64,000 nt of DNA, taken from JALHST01 sp038316335 (GTDB lineage: Bacteria > Bacteroidota > Bacteroidia > Flavobacteriales > Flavobacteriaceae). The notes below the pieces were generated by a model that saw only the letters and a list, made by a program, of their open reading frames with translations, was not told the DNA's origin and ran no database searches. The stretch covers positions 261,373-325,372 of the forward strand of contig JBBQAM010000001.1 in assembly GCA_038316335.1 (NCBI GenBank), written 5' to 3'. Each line of letters opens with the position of its first letter. The stretch's first letter is position 1. Positions 63,882-64,000 of the stretch are shown here, in pieces. The translations under genes and the position numbers were made by a program.

Positions 63882-64000
63882 ATCAATTCCACAGTAATAG
63901 AGCTTTTTAAAGGCTCTTTTGCTGTTTAAACTAGTATCAGACCATCAATAGTTTAAACAGCAAAAGAGCCTTTAAAAAGCTCTATTACTGTGGAATTGAT
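63882..64000. repeat. Perfect long inverted repeat, 52-bp arms and 15-base spacer
   Basis: Bases 63882-63933 are exactly complementary to 63949-64000, with spacer GTATCAGACCATCAA. Each arm contains a smaller hairpin (AGAGC...GCTCT followed by TTTT) and the palindrome GTTTAAAC. The right arm ends at the window edge, so the repeat may be longer. It could be a bidirectional terminator, a replication or transfer origin, or an element end; an assembly fold-back cannot be excluded. Confidence 0.85.

Larger units (their letters stand above)
58985..64000. mobile_element. AT-rich integrated mobile element (left part, continues past the window)
   Basis: All four genes are on the plus strand: tyrosine integrase, orphan protein, excisionase-like HTH protein and VapE-like primase/helicase. 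Base composition is visibly more AT-rich than the genes left of 58100, and the VapE gene has a strong Shine-Dalgarno, both unlike the rest of the window. The left boundary is the truncated repeat F; the right boundary is not visible. No mobilisation or conjugation gene is seen. It could be a small integrative element, a phage satellite or a plasmid-derived island. Confidence 0.75.

Overview
The window looks like chromosomal DNA of a marine-type flavobacterium (Bacteroidota, probably Flavobacteriaceae). The evidence is a SusC/SusD pair, many SPII lipoproteins and Tat-exported dehydrogenase-fold enzymes, two giant FG-GAP/ASPIC-UnbV proteins, a LytS/LytTR two-component system, and starts that mostly lack Shine-Dalgarno sequences. 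No species can be named from sequence alone.

Region 1 (1-31114) is a carbohydrate-utilisation locus bracketed by two DeoR/AgaR-type repressors. A minus-strand operon encodes a PfkB sugar kinase, a class II (tagatose/fructose-bisphosphate type) aldolase, an exported amidohydrolase and the start of a lipoprotein resembling an alpha-galactosidase-clan N-terminus. A plus-strand operon encodes SusC, SusD, two tandem FG-GAP/ASPIC-UnbV proteins of about 1170 residues and a vanadium-haloperoxidase-like lipoprotein. Then follow a six-hairpin glycosidase, a flavin amine oxidase, two more amidohydrolases, an HGSNAT-like membrane acyltransferase and two divergent Tat-exported GH109-type proteins. My reading (inference) is uptake and breakdown of a galactose- or N-acetylgalactosamine-containing glycan, with the sugar phosphate entering a tagatose-type pathway.

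Region 2 (31204-37717) is a compact four-gene minus-strand operon: an (alpha/alpha)-barrel protein, a GH30-like glycosidase, a CehA/McbA-type PHP metallohydrolase and a fused GATase-like/polysaccharide-deacetylase-like protein. It looks like a second polysaccharide module without its own SusCD.

Region 3 (38117-54738) is mixed housekeeping and accessory DNA: EthD, SGNH hydrolase, GIY-YIG-like and SnoaL-like proteins, CocE/NonD hydrolase, LytS/LytTR pair, RibD-like reductase, S9 prolyl oligopeptidase, cytochrome b plus sulfite-oxidase-type molybdoenzyme, membrane methyltransferase, AraC regulator, DmpA-type peptidase and one decayed gene fragment.

Region 4 (54861-64000) is the most unusual part. 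Five imperfect copies of a structured repeat of about 100-130 bp, several starting with what looks like the 3' end of a tRNA plus its terminator, are interleaved with single genes (a Gfo/Idh/MocA oxidoreductase; a MEMO-family lipoprotein). The hairpins in these repeats keep their pairing while their sequence changes. The array ends at an AT-rich mobile element with a tyrosine integrase, an orphan protein, an excisionase-like HTH protein and a VapE-like primase/helicase. The window closes inside or at the end of a perfect inverted repeat with 52-bp arms.
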